Origin: UBA7359 sp964523895
GTDB lineage: Bacteria > Pseudomonadota > Gammaproteobacteria > Eutrophobiales > Eutrophobiaceae
Length of the DNA: 7,140 bases
Direction: 5' to 3'
NCBI GenBank assembly: GCA_964523895.1
Contig: CAZGBJ010000052.1
Coordinates: 1-7,140 of the forward strand
Part shown: positions 6,719-7,140 of the stretch, one piece after another
Position numbering within the stretch: position 1 is the stretch's first letter
Layout: each line of letters opens with the position of its first letter
Notes under the pieces: model-generated
What the model saw: only the letters and a program-made list of their open reading frames with translations
The model's database searches: none
What the model was told of the DNA's origin: nothing
Made by a program: the position numbers and the translations under genes

Positions 6719-6757
6719 TAATACCTTTAATATAAGGATAACGACCTTCAGGTATTA
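6719..6757. repeat. nested inverted repeat downstream of the small secreted-protein gene
   Basis: TAATACCT (6719-6726) and AGGTATTA (6750-6757) form an 8-bp perfect outer stem. Inside, AAGG (6734-6737) can pair with CCTT on either side (6724-6727 or 6745-6748), so alternative folds are possible. It lies 57 nt after the end of the small gene and about 64 bp before tRNA-Leu. It has no T-run, so it is not a standard terminator; it may be a 3'-end structure or a binding site. Confidence 0.45.
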
Positions 6758-6813
6758 ATTTTATGGCTTGTTAGAAAATCTGAATATAACAGGTGGGTGA
6801 TACAATAACGTTT

Positions 6814-7086
6814 TTAAAAGCATTCTTCAGCAAATGATTTGCAAACTCTTCTACATTTTCGACTACCCGTTCTTGGGTTAAGTATACAGTCTTCGCCCCA
6901 CTGATCACAGACTGTCAGACATTTTTTATCTTCAGCGTTATTATAATCATCAGGTAATAGCAATTCACCATCCAAAGGCTTCACACTACGTTCATTATCA
7001 TCTTCTGAATAAACGGGGGCAGATAGTGATAATGAAAACATCATCAATACCATTATCAAACTATAAATTAATTTATTCTGTGTCAT
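6814..7086 (-). CDS. small exported Cys-rich protein of unknown function, twin C-x3-C-x6-C
   Basis: I do not recognise this 90-residue protein. It begins with a Sec-type signal peptide: K5, a hydrophobic core over about 6-22, and a likely cut after VYS (25-27), so the mature protein of about 63 residues should be periplasmic or secreted. An acidic linker (28-55) leads to a C-terminal half with six cysteines: C56, C60, C67, and C78, C82, C89. Both triplets have the spacing C-x3-C-x6-C and also share V before the second cysteine, an aromatic (W63/F85) and E (E65/E87), so the domain looks like an internal duplication joined by NPRTGSRK. An even number of cysteines in an exported protein suggests disulfides, but metal binding is possible. 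No good Shine-Dalgarno precedes the ATG (only an A-rich run). It is followed by tRNA-Leu and its link to the chaperone genes is unclear. Coding status is supported by the signal peptide and the ordered cysteine pattern. Confidence 0.8.
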   Translation of the reverse strand: MTQNKLIYSLIMVLMMFSLSLSAPVYSEDDNERSVKPLDGELLLPDDYNNAEDKKCLTVCDQWGEDCILNPRTGSRKCRRVCKSFAEECF

Positions 7087-7140
7087 ATTTTTTAGACAAC
7101 TATTTCTGCTTATGTTCCAAAGATAAACGGTATTGTAATG

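Noticed and set aside
6865..6888. NPRTG in the small Cys-rich protein resembles the NPRTG of HU-beta
   Set aside because: Only five residues match, surrounding sequence and fold differ, so it is likely chance.

Overview
The window is a compact, one-directional stretch of a gammaproteobacterial chromosome. Every gene lies on the minus strand, so it reads right to left: small secreted Cys-rich protein, tRNA-Leu, tig, clpP, clpX, lon, hupB, tRNA-Val, tRNA-Asp. The four proteostasis proteins and HU-beta resemble their E. coli counterparts closely in motifs and length. The order tig-clpP-clpX-lon-hupB is the classical gammaproteobacterial arrangement. The sequence is AT-leaning (judged by eye, not computed), and the tRNA-Leu / tRNA-Val / tRNA-Asp bracketing is as remembered for Legionella-like and other free-living gammaproteobacteria rather than for E. 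coli. The genus cannot be fixed from the window alone.

Region by region, in transcription order. 7140-6656: an unrecognised 90-residue exported protein with six cysteines arranged as two copies of C-x3-C-x6-C, then about 160 bp without a gene that holds two inverted repeats. 6655-6571: tRNA-Leu(UAG) with encoded CCA. 6570-6486: an AT-rich gap with one hairpin. 6485-5169: trigger factor. 5141-4470: ClpP protease subunit with an acidic C-terminal tail. 4432-3152: ClpX unfoldase. 3151-3006: an intergenic region with a probable heat-shock (sigma32) promoter and two inverted repeats. 3005-597: Lon protease. 596-441: an intergenic region with a near-consensus sigma70 promoter. 440-168: HU-beta. 156-81: tRNA-Val(UAC). 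53-1: tRNA-Asp(GUC), cut by the window edge. No gene-free stretch exceeds 300 bp.

The genes form a protein-quality-control island. Trigger factor catches nascent chains at the ribosome exit, ClpXP and Lon unfold and degrade regulated or damaged proteins, and HU-beta is a nucleoid protein known in E. coli to be a Lon substrate. No convincing Rho-independent terminator is visible in any gap, so the array may be one long transcription unit with internal promoters before lon and hupB. The hupB stop lies only 11 nt from the mature 5' end of tRNA-Val.

No undescribed multi-gene system is evident and the core is conserved housekeeping. The items most worth a second look are the twin C-x3-C-x6-C secreted protein, the hupB-tRNA linkage, the ClpP acidic tail with its 12-bp tandem duplication, the odd trigger factor ribosome-binding spacing, and the inverted repeats in the lon leader and around tRNA-Leu.
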